A program made the translations under genes and the position numbers. Shown piece by piece: positions 15,854 to 24,628 of a stretch of 45,174 nucleotides of DNA. The notes under the pieces were generated by a model. It saw only the letters and a program-made list of their open reading frames with translations. It ran no database searches and was not told the origin of the DNA. Numbering within the stretch: the stretch's first letter is position 1; the number at the start of each line of letters is the position of its first letter. The stretch lies in the NCBI GenBank assembly GCA_902705825.1, contig CACSIL010000051.1, positions 1-45,174 on the forward strand. The letters are read 5' to 3'. The stretch comes from Halioglobus japonicus. Lineage in GTDB: Bacteria; Pseudomonadota; Gammaproteobacteria; Pseudomonadales; Halieaceae.

Positions 15854-16813
15854 TCAGTCAAGCTGGCCCCGGTTATGGGGGAGCGTAAAATCCTGATCGG
15901 GCCCCAGTGGCACCACTTGCGTGGGGTTAATGGTGACGTGACTGCCGTAGTAATGTTGCTTGATATGTTCGAAGTTTACCGTTTGCGCCACGCCCGGTTG
16001 CTGGTATAACTCGCGCAGATAATGACTGATCGCAGGAAAATCGACGATGCGCTGGCGGTTAGTCTTGAAATGTCCGTAGTACACGGCATCGAAGCGAATC
16101 AGCGTAGTGAACAGACGCCAGTCGGCTTCGGTCAACACACTGCCCGCCAGGTAGCGCTGACGAATCAGGGTCGCCTCCACCCAGTCCAAAGCGTCGAAGA
16201 GCTTGTAATAGGCGGCCTCGTAAGCCGCCTGGGTGGTGGCAAAGCCGGCCCGGTACACGCCATTGTTGATCGAGTCGTAAACTCGCTCATTAATGGCGTC
16301 TATCTGCGTCTGCAAGGCGTGGGGGTAATAGTCCGTGTCATTACCCGTAAGCTCGTTAAACGCAGTGTTAAACATGCGAATAATGTCTGCCGACTCATTG
16401 CTGACAATCGTCTGTGTTTCCTTGTCCCACAATACCGGCACAGTGACCCGGCCGTTATAGTTTGGATCTGACTTCAAATACAACTGGTACAGATAGTCCA
16501 GGCCGTATGGATCATTTTTTAATTCCCATCCGTGGCTTAGCATCAATGGCTCGACCACCGTGACATCAATCAGCTTCTGCAGGTTTTTGAGTTGACGGAA
16601 AATCAGCGTGCGATGCGCCCAGGGGCAAGCCAGCGACACATATAAATGGTAGCGCCCGGGTTCCGCCTTAAACCCTTCTCTGCCGGTCGGACCGGCAGCG
16701 CCATCCGCCGTCACCCAGTTGCGAAAGCGGCTGTCCTGGCGGCGAAATTCGCCGCCGCTTGATTGGGTTTCATACCATTGGTCCACCCATTGACCGTTCT
16801 GTAGTAAACCCAT
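15854..16813 (-). CDS. yqjG: Glutathionyl-hydroquinone reductase (YqjG/ECM4 family)
   Basis: This 319-residue protein is a Xi-class glutathione transferase. The thioredoxin-fold N-terminal domain carries the catalytic Cys63 in ACPWAHR. Long family-specific insertions include LSHGWELKNDPYG and a PVLWDKETQTIVSNESADII stretch, where NESADI binds glutathione. An all-helical C-terminal domain includes the EADWRLFTTLIRFDAVY motif. Such enzymes reduce glutathionyl-hydroquinones to hydroquinones plus oxidised glutathione in the cytoplasm. It lies two bases after the azoreductase stop and 31 bases before the pirin start, so all are one operon. Confidence 0.94.
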   Translation of the reverse strand: MGLLQNGQWVDQWYETQSSGGEFRRQDSRFRNWVTADGAAGPTGREGFKAEPGRYHLYVSLACPWAHRTLIFRQLKNLQKLIDVTVVEPLMLSHGWELKNDPYGLDYLYQLYLKSDPNYNGRVTVPVLWDKETQTIVSNESADIIRMFNTAFNELTGNDTDYYPHALQTQIDAINERVYDSINNGVYRAGFATTQAAYEAAYYKLFDALDWVEATLIRQRYLAGSVLTEADWRLFTTLIRFDAVYYGHFKTNRQRIVDFPAISHYLRELYQQPGVAQTVNFEHIKQHYYGSHVTINPTQVVPLGPDQDFTLPHNRGQLD

Positions 16814-16815
16814 GA

Positions 16816-17412
16816 TCAGGCCTCCTCTACTTCGGGCTGCGCCAACAATGCATCAATCTGCTGCCGGGCCGATGCTATCACCACCTCCGGGGAGCCCTTG
16901 GAGCCACTGGCATCGATATGAACCACCTCAGTAATGCCCAGAAAGCAACAGATGTGCTCCATATAGCGGCTGGCAAAATCCCAGTCACCGCCAATCGGCG
17001 TGCCGCCGGAAGCCGTTACAATAAACGCCCGCTTCACACCGGTGAGCCCTTCCGGGCCATTCTGCGTGTAGCGGAATGAAACCCCGGCGCGACAGACATA
17101 GTCGACCCACTGTTTCAGGTAGGCGGGAACACCAAAGTTGTACATTGCCACGCCCAGCACCAGCGTGTCGGCTTGCTGCAATTCGGCGATCAATGTATTG
17201 GACATCGCCAGATGCTGCTGCAAGCTGGCACGGTCATCCTGGTGTGAGCCGTGCACACCCACCAGATCCTGCGGACTTATCGGCGGCAGAGGGTTCTTAA
17301 CCAGATCCCGTTCGATGACCGGCTGCCCCAGTTGTTGCACCAGATAATCAGTAATGATGCGCGAGTTAGCGCCCTCCACCCGGGCGCTGGAATCAATTTT
17401 CAATACGGTCAT
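16816..17412 (-). CDS. azoR: FMN-dependent NADH-azoreductase
   Basis: This is a 198-residue flavodoxin-fold enzyme. It shows the AzoR landmarks: LKIDSSARVEGANSR at the N-terminus (FMN phosphate loop), MYNFGVPAYLKQWVDYV (FMN and dimer contacts), RAGVSFRYTQNGPEGL and TASGGTP. AzoR reduces quinones and azo compounds by two-electron transfer from NADH and protects against thiol-reactive electrophiles. The start is preceded by a purine-rich AGGAG-type site (TCTCCT on the plus strand just above 17412). It is the second gene of the operon, 30 bases after doxX. Confidence 0.95.
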   Translation of the reverse strand: MTVLKIDSSARVEGANSRIITDYLVQQLGQPVIERDLVKNPLPPISPQDLVGVHGSHQDDRASLQQHLAMSNTLIAELQQADTLVLGVAMYNFGVPAYLKQWVDYVCRAGVSFRYTQNGPEGLTGVKRAFIVTASGGTPIGGDWDFASRYMEHICCFLGITEVVHIDASGSKGSPEVVIASARQQIDALLAQPEVEEA

Positions 17413-17442
17413 AGGATATCTCCTGTCAGAATGTGTTGGGTT

Positions 17443-17889
17443 TTACTGGCTCAGCCTGGCGCTGATCACTTGGTCGGCACTCACACTTCCCGCGCCGCGG
17501 ATTGACAGGCTGACACTCACTGCAAGCAGCGCCAGGCCAAATTCATAGCCGTTGTTCGCCATAAACAGGCCGTTTGCCAGATGCACCGTGACGATCGCCA
17601 CCACCATGGTTAGCGCCAACACCACGGCAGCGGGACGCACCAGCAAACCTAGAATCAGGGCCAGGCCGCCGAAGAATTCAGCCCCGCCCGCCAGAGCCGC
17701 CATCAGCACGCCGGGCTCCAGGCCAATAGAGGCCATCCAGCCACCCGTGCCCTGAAGGCCATAGCCGCCGAACCAGCCAAACAGTTTTTGCGCACCGTGA
17801 GCAGTAAAGATAACGCCAGCGGCAACGCGCACCGGTAAAGCGTCAAAGCCCGCAGCGGAAGCGGTAATCTGTCTCAATAACGTTTTCAT
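17443..17889 (-). CDS. DoxX family membrane protein
   Basis: This is a 148-residue protein with four hydrophobic helices and the DoxX signature: HGAQKLFGWFGGYG after helix 1, GGAEFFGGLALILGL in helix 2, then HLANGLFMANNGYEF before the last helix. Family members are inner-membrane proteins linked to thiol/redox homeostasis and quinone chemistry; the exact reaction is not established. It opens the operon, is divergent from a LysR gene, and has TCTGGAG as its ribosome-binding site. It probably works alongside the following quinone-reducing enzymes. Confidence 0.92.
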   Translation of the reverse strand: MKTLLRQITASAAGFDALPVRVAAGVIFTAHGAQKLFGWFGGYGLQGTGGWMASIGLEPGVLMAALAGGAEFFGGLALILGLLVRPAAVVLALTMVVAIVTVHLANGLFMANNGYEFGLALLAVSVSLSIRGAGSVSADQVISARLSQ

Positions 17890-17982
17890 GATTGTCTCCA
17901 GATAGAAATGTAAGATTTATTGATCTGACAGACACACTCTATTACTGAACCAACCCGTGAATAAGGGTAGTTTTTCGTCTAA

Positions 17983-18005
17983 AATGTTCTAATTTATTGA
18001 ACATT
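17983..18005. promoter_or_regulatory. LysR operator in the doxX/LysR divergent region
   Basis: AATGTTC (17983-17989) and GAACATT (17999-18005) are perfect 7-bp inverted arms with a 9-base AT-rich spacer. They contain the LysR-box T-N11-A with dyad symmetry. The site is 34 bases before the LysR ATG and 93 bases from the doxX ATG, well placed to activate the operon and autorepress. Confidence 0.75.
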
Positions 18006-18039
18006 AATACTGACATTAACTGATCCCGAGGAGCCGATC

Positions 18040-18939
18040 ATGGGCTATTCCCCCATCACCCTTGATGCACTGCAGGCGCTGGACGCCATCGACCGACGCG
18101 GCAGCTTCGCCAAGGCCGCTGAAGAGTTGAACAAGGCGACCTCAGCACTTTCCTACATCGTGCAGAAACTGGAGGAACAACTGGGCGTAACACTCTTTCA
18201 ACGACAAGGGCGACGCTCGGTGCTCACACCAAGCGGCACGTTGTTGCTCAATGAGGGCCGCAAAATTCTCGGCGCTACCGCCTACTTGGCTGACCAGGTG
18301 AAAGAGCTGGCTACGGGCTGGGAGCCGAGCTTACGTATTGGGCTTGAATCCACTCTTGAGCGTGGGCCCTTTTTTCAAGCCTTGGGTAAATTGCTGGAAG
18401 AGCAGCCAAACATGGAGATAGACATTCAGGAATGTGTCCTCAGTGGCGGCTGGGAGACACTGGAAATGGACAGCATTGACTTACTGGTGGGAGCGCCCGC
18501 ACCGGTACCACTGCAAAAAGGCTTCCGAGCATTGCCCATCGCGCCTGCGGATATGGTGTTAGTGGCTGCGGCCAGTCATCCTCTTGCACGCCTTGCGCAC
18601 GATCCCCACACTATTGCCGAGCAGTTACCCCACTATCGACGCATCGTAACCCACGATACCGCCAAGCATAATGTTATGCGGGCAGCGGGATTAACCACAG
18701 GGAAACAAGTGCTCTATGTGCAAACCATGGAACAAAAAATACAGGCGCAATTGGCGGGACTGGGAGTAGGTCATTTACCGCGAAAATTCATTCAGAGGTA
18801 TCTGGAGAGCGGCGCACTGGTGAAACTGACCACCGAAGCGCGGACTACTGAAAACCTGGAATACTATATAGCCTGGAAAATCAGCAACAAGGGCAAGGCA
18901 TTAAAACGACTCAGCCAACTTTTGAACGACACTTTTTAG
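18040..18939 (+). CDS. LysR-family regulator of the quinone-stress operon
   Basis: This is a 299-residue LysR protein. Its HTH (residues 5-64) contains GSFAKAAEELNKATSALSYI and LEEQLGVTLFQRQGRR. The effector domain lies at about 90-295. GAGGAG at 18028-18033 supports the ATG. It is divergent from doxX-azoR-yqjG-pirin, with a perfect dyad operator between. It resembles the YhaJ/AaeR-like group of LysR proteins found next to DoxX and pirin genes; YhaJ senses quinones or dinitrotoluene breakdown products. That parallel supports, but does not prove, quinone sensing here. Confidence 0.92.
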   Translation: MGYSPITLDALQALDAIDRRGSFAKAAEELNKATSALSYIVQKLEEQLGVTLFQRQGRRSVLTPSGTLLLNEGRKILGATAYLADQVKELATGWEPSLRIGLESTLERGPFFQALGKLLEEQPNMEIDIQECVLSGGWETLEMDSIDLLVGAPAPVPLQKGFRALPIAPADMVLVAAASHPLARLAHDPHTIAEQLPHYRRIVTHDTAKHNVMRAAGLTTGKQVLYVQTMEQKIQAQLAGLGVGHLPRKFIQRYLESGALVKLTTEARTTENLEYYIAWKISNKGKALKRLSQLLNDTF

Positions 18940-18964
18940 CGATCAATTTTTTTAGCGATCTATT
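18933..18964. repeat. Two tandem copies of a 16-bp unit at the LysR stop codon
   Basis: TTTTTAGCGATCAATT (18933-18948) is followed directly by TTTTTAGCGATCTATT (18949-18964), 15 of 16 bases identical. The stop TAG of the LysR gene lies in the first copy. It looks like a recent tandem duplication. Confidence 0.7.
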
Positions 18965-19001
18965 TTTCCGAGTAAAACGAATGTGGCGACATAAGCCTGG
19001 C

Positions 19002-19050
19002 GACCTGTCAGCGACAGACTTTGCCAGTGAGCGCCTGTCGTTGCGAGGTC
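19002..19050 (-). terminator. Imperfect hairpin at the end of guaA
   Basis: GACCT...GACAG (19002-19017) pairs imperfectly with CTGTC...AGGTC (19035-19050), overlapping the guaA stop. There is no adjacent T-run on the minus strand, so it is at best a weak or Rho-dependent end. Confidence 0.3.
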
Positions 19051-20626
19051 ACTCCCACTCAATCGTCGCAGGCGGCTTGCTGCTGATATCGTAGGTTACC
19101 CGCGATACACCTGAGATCTCATTGATAATACGGTTCGAGCAACGCTCCAGCAGGTCATAGGGCAGGTGCGCCCAGCGCGCTGTCATAAAGTCGATCGTCT
19201 CCACCGCGCGCAGTGCAATGACGTATTCGTAGCGGCGGCCATCGCCCACTACACCCACAGACTTCACCGGCAGGAACACGGCGAACGCCTGACTGGTCTT
19301 GTGGTAGTAATCCGCGCGGTGCAGTTCCTCGATGAAGATGGCATCGGCCTGACGCAACAGATCGGCATATTCCTTTTTCACTTCGCCGAGGATACGCACG
19401 CCCAGACCCGGGCCGGGGAACGGATGGCGGTAGACCATATCGTAGGGCAGGCCCAGTTCCAGGCCGATGCGGCGCACTTCATCCTTGAATAATTCGCGCA
19501 GCGGCTCGACCAGTTCGAGCTCCATATCGTCCGGCAAGCCACCCACATTGTGGTGCGATTTGATGGTGTGCGCTTTACCGGTTTTCGCACCGGCGGACTC
19601 GATCACGTCCGGGTAAATGGTGCCCTGCGCCAGCCATTTTACCTCTGTCAGTTTTCCCGCCTCTTCATCGAACACATCGATGAAGGTGTTGCCGATCACC
19701 TTGCGCTTGTCTTCGGGGTCGGACACGCCTTTCAACCTGTCCAGGAACATGGCTTCGCAATCGCGACGCAATACCTTAACGCCCATATTGCGCGCAAACA
19801 TCTCCATTACCTGATCGCCTTCGTGCAGGCGCAGGAGGCCGTTGTCAACGAACACACAGGTCAACTGGTCACCGATAGCTTTGTGCAGCAAAGCTGCGAC
19901 CACGGATGAATCTACGCCACCCGAGAGGCCCAGCAACACCTTGTCGCTACCCACCTGGGCTTTTACACGCTCTATCGCATCTTCCACGATATGCGCTGGT
20001 GTCCACAGCTTCTCGCACCCGCATTGCTCCAACACAAAATGCTCGAAGATGCGCTCGCCCTGCAGGGTGTGCGTCACCTCTGGGTGAAACTGGATGCCGT
20101 AGAAGGGTTTGGTTTTGTGCGCCATACCGGCAATGGGGCAGCTGGCGGTTTCTGCGATCAGTTCAAAATCGGGTGGCAGCTCCACTACCTTGTCGCCGTG
20201 GCTCATCCACACATCTAACAAGCCCTGGCCCTGATCATCGATATGATCGCGGATATCGTGCAACAGGCCGCCGTTTCCGACCTGCCGAATCTGCGCGTAG
20301 CCAAATTCACTGACCGGTGAGCTACTGACTTTGCCACCAAACTGCTCTGCCATGGTCTGCATGCCGTAGCAGATACCCAGCACTGGCACTCCCAGCTTAA
20401 AGACGCTGGCAGGCGCGCGCGGTGATGCTTCGCTGGCAACAGACTCGGGGCCTCCAGACAAGATGATGCCACTGGGTGCGAACGCCCTGACATCTTCATC
20501 GGTCAGGTCGTAGGCGCGAATTTCGCTATAAACACCCGCCTCTCGCACACGGCGCGCAATCAACTGGGTGTACTGGGAGCCAAAATCCAGAATAAGGATC
20601 TTGCTGGCGTGAATATCTGCGCTCAT
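19049..20626 (-). CDS. guaA: GMP synthase (glutamine-hydrolysing)
   Basis: This 525-residue enzyme converts XMP to GMP with ATP and glutamine. The N-terminal class I amidotransferase has catalytic Cys86 in GICYGMQ and the His-Glu pair in QFHPEVTHT. The ATP-pyrophosphatase domain has the P-loop LSGGVDSSV. The C-terminal dimerisation domain includes [19 protein letters not shown] and ends PPATIEWE. The length matches E. coli GuaA. It starts 24 bases after guaB and is cotranscribed with it. Confidence 0.98.
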   Translation of the reverse strand: MSADIHASKILILDFGSQYTQLIARRVREAGVYSEIRAYDLTDEDVRAFAPSGIILSGGPESVASEASPRAPASVFKLGVPVLGICYGMQTMAEQFGGKVSSSPVSEFGYAQIRQVGNGGLLHDIRDHIDDQGQGLLDVWMSHGDKVVELPPDFELIAETASCPIAGMAHKTKPFYGIQFHPEVTHTLQGERIFEHFVLEQCGCEKLWTPAHIVEDAIERVKAQVGSDKVLLGLSGGVDSSVVAALLHKAIGDQLTCVFVDNGLLRLHEGDQVMEMFARNMGVKVLRRDCEAMFLDRLKGVSDPEDKRKVIGNTFIDVFDEEAGKLTEVKWLAQGTIYPDVIESAGAKTGKAHTIKSHHNVGGLPDDMELELVEPLRELFKDEVRRIGLELGLPYDMVYRHPFPGPGLGVRILGEVKKEYADLLRQADAIFIEELHRADYYHKTSQAFAVFLPVKSVGVVGDGRRYEYVIALRAVETIDFMTARWAHLPYDLLERCSNRIINEISGVSRVTYDISSKPPATIEWE

Positions 20627-20650
20627 GTGGAGTCCTGGCTGAGGAGAGGC

Positions 20651-22120
20651 CTACCTAACGGGGTAGTTCGGCGCTTCCTTGGTGATCGATACATCGTGTA
20701 CATGGCTCTCGGCCATACCCGCGTTGGTCACACGCACAAATTCGGGCCGCGTACGCATTACATCCATAGTGGCGCTTCCGGTATAACCCATCGCGGAGCG
20801 CACACCACCCATCAATTGATGAATGATGGTCGAGACGGGCCCCTTGTAGGGGACGCGCCCTTCGATACCTTCCGGTACCAGCTTTTCACTGCCGCGACTG
20901 GCGTCCTGGAAGTAGCGGTCCGATGACCCCTGCGTCTGCGACATTGCGCCCAGCGATCCCATTCCACGGTAGGCTTTGTAGGTCCGGCCCTGATACAACT
21001 CAACCTCGCCGGGGGCTTCTTCAGTACCGGCAAACATGCTCCCCACCATCACCGAGTGCGCGCCGGCGACAATCGCCTTGGCGATATCACCGGAGAACCG
21101 GATGCCACCATCAGCGATAAGCGGAATATCTGTCCCCTTCAAGGCCTCGCAGACATTGGCCACAGCGGTGATCTGCGGCACGCCGGTACCCGTGACGATG
21201 CGGGTGGTGCAAATAGAACCGGGGCCGATGCCCACTTTCACGCCGTCCACACCGGCTTCAGCCAACGCTATGGCCGCTGCAGCAGTGGCGATGTTCCCAC
21301 CAATAACCTGCACCGAGGGGAATTCGCGCTTGATCATTTTGACCCGGTCGATCACATTGCGGGAGTGGCCGTGAGCGGTATCTACTACCAGCACATCAAC
21401 GCCTGCAGCCACCAGTGCCGCAACGCGGTCATCGGTGTCGGCACTGGTGCCAACGGAGGCGCCTACGCGCAACTGGCCATAGGAATCCTTGCAGGCGTAG
21501 GGAAAGCTCTCTGCCTTGTCAAAATCCTTCACGGTAATCATGCCGCACAGGTCAAAGGCATCGTTCACCACAAGAATTTTCTCGATGCGGTGTTCGTGCA
21601 ACAGTTGCTGCACTTCCGCCAGGCCAGCACCTTCCTTCACTGTCACCAGTTTGTCGCGCGGGGTCATGATGGCAGAGACCAGCTTCTGCGGATTAGATTC
21701 AAAGCGCACATCGCGACGGGTGACAATGCCCACCAGATCCTCACCCTTGAGTACCGGGACACCGGAGATACCGTGCGCACCGGTCAACTCGATCAACTCG
21801 GCAATGGTGGCATCCTGCTGGATAGTGATGGGATCCTTGACCACCCCGCTCTCAAACTTCTTGACCTTGCGCACCTGCTCAGCTTGCTCGGCAATCGTCA
21901 TGCTTTTGTGGATGATGCCGATGCCGCCCTCCTGGGCCATCGCGATCGCCAGGCGAAATTCGGTCACGGTATCCATAGCCGCAGATACCATGGGGATATT
22001 CAGTTCTATGTCGCGGGTGAGCCTGGTGCGCAGCGAGACATTGCTGGCGACCACCTCAGAGTAACCCGGCGTCAGCAAAACGTCGTCAAAAGTAAGGGCT
22101 TCCTGAGCGATACGCAACAT
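20651..22120 (-). CDS. guaB: IMP dehydrogenase
   Basis: This 489-residue enzyme carries out NAD-dependent oxidation of IMP to XMP, the first committed step to GMP. A TIM barrel is interrupted by a pair of CBS domains (about residues 95-205, including [17 protein letters not shown] and IVTRRDVRF). The active-site loop Cys is in [13 protein letters not shown]. The flap and C-terminal region contain [10 protein letters not shown] and [15 protein letters not shown] lies nine bases before the ATG. It is the first gene of guaBA and is divergent from xseA. Confidence 0.98.
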   Translation of the reverse strand: MLRIAQEALTFDDVLLTPGYSEVVASNVSLRTRLTRDIELNIPMVSAAMDTVTEFRLAIAMAQEGGIGIIHKSMTIAEQAEQVRKVKKFESGVVKDPITIQQDATIAELIELTGAHGISGVPVLKGEDLVGIVTRRDVRFESNPQKLVSAIMTPRDKLVTVKEGAGLAEVQQLLHEHRIEKILVVNDAFDLCGMITVKDFDKAESFPYACKDSYGQLRVGASVGTSADTDDRVAALVAAGVDVLVVDTAHGHSRNVIDRVKMIKREFPSVQVIGGNIATAAAAIALAEAGVDGVKVGIGPGSICTTRIVTGTGVPQITAVANVCEALKGTDIPLIADGGIRFSGDIAKAIVAGAHSVMVGSMFAGTEEAPGEVELYQGRTYKAYRGMGSLGAMSQTQGSSDRYFQDASRGSEKLVPEGIEGRVPYKGPVSTIIHQLMGGVRSAMGYTGSATMDVMRTRPEFVRVTNAGMAESHVHDVSITKEAPNYPVR

Positions 22121-22275
22121 AGTGACGGCCTCCGGCTGGCGGGGTTGAGGGAAAGCGCGCGATTATAAATCTATGTGTGGCGCAGCACAATTGGCGCGCC
22201 AGTCATTTATGTACTCAGAAGCCGAATACAGTACACTTCCGGGTCACTGAAAAGGCTGAATGGACCCAAAACTGC

Positions 22276-23637
22276 ATGAGAACACCCGGCACACCGGATA
22301 CCCAGCCCACCACACTCTCCGTGAGCCAGCTCAACAGGCAGGCAAAGAGCCTGCTGGAGAGTCATTTTGACTTTGTCTGGGTCGAGGGCGAGATCAGTAA
22401 CTTTGCCTCTCCCTCCTCCGGACACTGGTACTTCTCCCTCAAGGACGGCAAAGCGCAGGTACGCTGCGCGATGTTCAAAAACCGCAATCAGCGGCTGAAG
22501 TTCAAACCGGTAAACGGTGACGCCATCCGCCTGCGCTGCCGTGTATCGCTGTATGAGGGGCGCGGCGAGTTTCAGCTTATAGTGGAACACCTCGAGCCCG
22601 CCGGGGCCGGGGCGCTACAGGCCGCCTTCGAAAAGCTCAAGGCCCGCCTGCTGGCCGAGGGCCTGTTTGACCCCGCATACAAAAAAACACTGCCAACGGC
22701 GGTATCTCAGCTGGGCGTCATCACCTCGCCAACCGGGGCCGCCATTCACGACATTCTCACCGTGCTGCGCAGACGCAGCCCCTCCATCGCTGTCTTCCTG
22801 CTTCCGGTTGCGGTACAGGGTGAGGGGGCGGCCGCGCAGATCGCCGCCGCCATTGAGCGTGCCAATCGATGGCATTCGGAGGGTAAAATTCACCTGGATG
22901 CGCTTATTGTCGGACGCGGGGGCGGCTCGCTGGAGGACCTATGGGCGTTTAATGAAGAGAGCGTGGCGCGCGCGATAGCCGCCAGCACCCTGCCCATCGT
23001 CAGCGCCGTCGGGCACGAAGTGGACTTCAGCATTGCTGATATGGCCGCAGATCACCGTGCACCCACACCTTCGGCAGCCGCAGAACTGCTGAGCCCCGAC
23101 CAAAGAGAATGGCAGCAGCGCCTGCTCATAGCCGAGCGGGACCTGGCGCGCCTGATCCGGCGCAAGCTCACGGACGCTACCTTACAACTGACGCACTTGA
23201 AACAACGCCTGAAACACCCCGGCGCGCAACTGCGTGAACAAGCCCAGCGCCTCGATGATCTGGAGCAACGGCTGTTGACGGCACAGAAGCATCTGCTGCA
23301 GCGGCAACACAGCAGGCTTGCGCTGCTGGAAAGTCGGCTGTTGTCGCAATCGCCGCTGCCGCAGCTGCAGCAGTTGCAGCGCGACACTCAGCAGTGGCGT
23401 CAACGTCTTGAGGCAGCCATACGCCAGCGGTTACAGGCAGAAACACGGCGTCTGGGCCACCTGGCCCAAATGCTGGACTCACTGAGCCCGCTGGGCGTCC
23501 TGCAGCGCGGCTTTGCGATTGTTACCGACAGTGATGGGAACGTGTTACGCGATGCGAGTCAGGTCACCGCAGGGGATGAAGTTCAGGCCCAGTTGGCCCG
23601 GGGCCGCCTTGAGCTGATTGTTAAACAGACACAATAG
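22276..23637 (+). CDS. xseA: Exodeoxyribonuclease VII large subunit
   Basis: This 453-residue protein has an N-terminal OB-fold (LSVSQLNRQAKSLLES, WVEGEISNF, GHWYFSLKD). The catalytic domain shows ITSPTGAAIHDIL and GRGGGSLEDLWAFN, and GHEVDFSIADMAAD is conserved. A long Gln/Leu/Arg-rich coiled coil spans residues 275-400. The C-terminal segment has LSPLGVLQRGFAIV. With XseB it degrades single-stranded DNA to oligonucleotides. The ATG at 22276 fits the family's usual N-terminus; a longer frame to 22177 has no homology. Divergence from guaB is a common arrangement. The small subunit XseB is not in the window. Confidence 0.97.
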   Translation: MRTPGTPDTQPTTLSVSQLNRQAKSLLESHFDFVWVEGEISNFASPSSGHWYFSLKDGKAQVRCAMFKNRNQRLKFKPVNGDAIRLRCRVSLYEGRGEFQLIVEHLEPAGAGALQAAFEKLKARLLAEGLFDPAYKKTLPTAVSQLGVITSPTGAAIHDILTVLRRRSPSIAVFLLPVAVQGEGAAAQIAAAIERANRWHSEGKIHLDALIVGRGGGSLEDLWAFNEESVARAIAASTLPIVSAVGHEVDFSIADMAADHRAPTPSAAAELLSPDQREWQQRLLIAERDLARLIRRKLTDATLQLTHLKQRLKHPGAQLREQAQRLDDLEQRLLTAQKHLLQRQHSRLALLESRLLSQSPLPQLQQLQRDTQQWRQRLEAAIRQRLQAETRRLGHLAQMLDSLSPLGVLQRGFAIVTDSDGNVLRDASQVTAGDEVQAQLARGRLELIVKQTQ

Positions 23638-23686
23638 CGCCAAGTGGTGGCGGGGTTCGCTACATTCGACGGTGGGTAAGCAACAG

Positions 23687-23724
23687 GGCGCTGTCCTGAC
23701 GGGCCATGAAGGCCCGACAGCGCC
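23687..23724. terminator. Strong hairpin between convergent xseA and the Crp-type gene
   Basis: GGCGCTGTC (23687-23695) pairs with GACAGCGCC (23716-23724). Inside, GGGCC and GGCCC pair around ATGAA, with CTGAC as a one-sided bulge. It gives 14 GC-rich pairs placed between two converging genes. No T-run is present on either strand, so it may block read-through or protect ends rather than act as a classic terminator. Confidence 0.55.
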
Positions 23725-23737
23725 TCAGAACGGCAAT

Positions 23738-24385
23738 CTAGTACTTCGCGGGCAGCCTTGAGTTGATAATGATATGTCGCCCCTCAAAGCGGATGTATTC
23801 GCCGATAGTGAGGTCCTTGAGAATACGCGCCACCATCTCGCGGGAGGCACCGACGCGGTCGGCGATATCCTGCTGCGTCAGCTTCTCGGGGATATACAGC
23901 GTACCGTCACCGCGCTCTTCGGAAAGATCCATCAACACATTGGCGACACGGCCATAGACATCCTGCAACGCCAGGCTTTTAACATCTGCGGTGAGCTTGC
24001 GAACACGCTGCGCGAGGTTCTTCACCAGCTGACGGCCAATATTCGGATGCTCGTCCAGAACCCGGTTGAAATCTTCCTTGTAGATGATGCAAAAGCTCGA
24101 TTTTTCGACCGTGCGCACCGAAGCAGAACGGGTTGAGTCATCGAGCAGAGCCAGTTCACCGAAATAATCGCCGGCGCCCTGCGTATTCATAATGAACTCT
24201 TTGCCGTTTTTGTCGCTGCAGTACACTTTGACCTTACCGCTCTCGATCACAAACAGCGAATCCGCCGGGTCATTTTCATGAATCACCACGGTATTTTTGG
24301 GGAAGGAACGACTCGTGCTGCTGGCCGCAAGTGCCTCCAGCTCTGCCGGTGATAAGCCTCTAAATATTTCAACTTGCTGCAACAT
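23738..24385 (-). CDS. Crp/Fnr-family transcriptional regulator
   Basis: This is a 215-residue protein with a cyclic-nucleotide-binding domain (residues 5-115), a dimerisation helix (116-145) and a winged HTH (165-205). The phosphate-binding cassette GELALLDDSTRSA (residues 76-88) keeps Gly-Glu-Leu and Arg86-Ser87 as in E. coli CRP, so a cyclic nucleotide ligand is likely. The dimerisation helix aligns Leu131-Thr132 with CRP Thr127-Ser128, the adenine-contacting pair, so ligand identity may differ from cAMP. The recognition helix SREMVARILK keeps the Arg-Glu-x3-Arg of CRP, implying a TGTGA-type site. No iron-sulfur cysteines of FNR are present. It is divergent from a nucleotide cyclase operon. 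Confidence 0.93.
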   Translation of the reverse strand: MLQQVEIFRGLSPAELEALAASSTSRSFPKNTVVIHENDPADSLFVIESGKVKVYCSDKNGKEFIMNTQGAGDYFGELALLDDSTRSASVRTVEKSSFCIIYKEDFNRVLDEHPNIGRQLVKNLAQRVRKLTADVKSLALQDVYGRVANVLMDLSEERGDGTLYIPEKLTQQDIADRVGASREMVARILKDLTIGEYIRFEGRHIIINSRLPAKY

Positions 24386-24628
24386 GAGAACACCTGACCT
24401 TTTTTAAGCTTGATCGCTTTAACTGTCACGATAATAGTACCTTAAAGTTTTGGCAAAACGCACGTTTGAACACAAAATTGATGCTTCACTACCACTGCGG
24501 CAGTATTTTCGAGGGTTATCGATCCAAAGCGCGGGTTATACACCTGCTGTAGCGAGAATGTACCGGACTTAAACGCCGTGTAAGACAGTCGCCATATTGG
24601 TACACTTCCAACAATCCAACACAAGAGA

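Noticed and set aside
21056..22168. Long plus-strand open frame opposite guaB
   Set aside because: It is a composition-driven mirror of the guaB coding strand; the guaB product is certain and the opposite protein shows no domain.
24386..24628. CRP- or FNR-type binding site in the divergent region between the Crp gene and the cyclase gene
   Set aside because: Only half-matches such as CTGTCACG and TTGATGC are present; no TGTGA-N6-TCACA or TTGAT-N4-ATCAA dyad.
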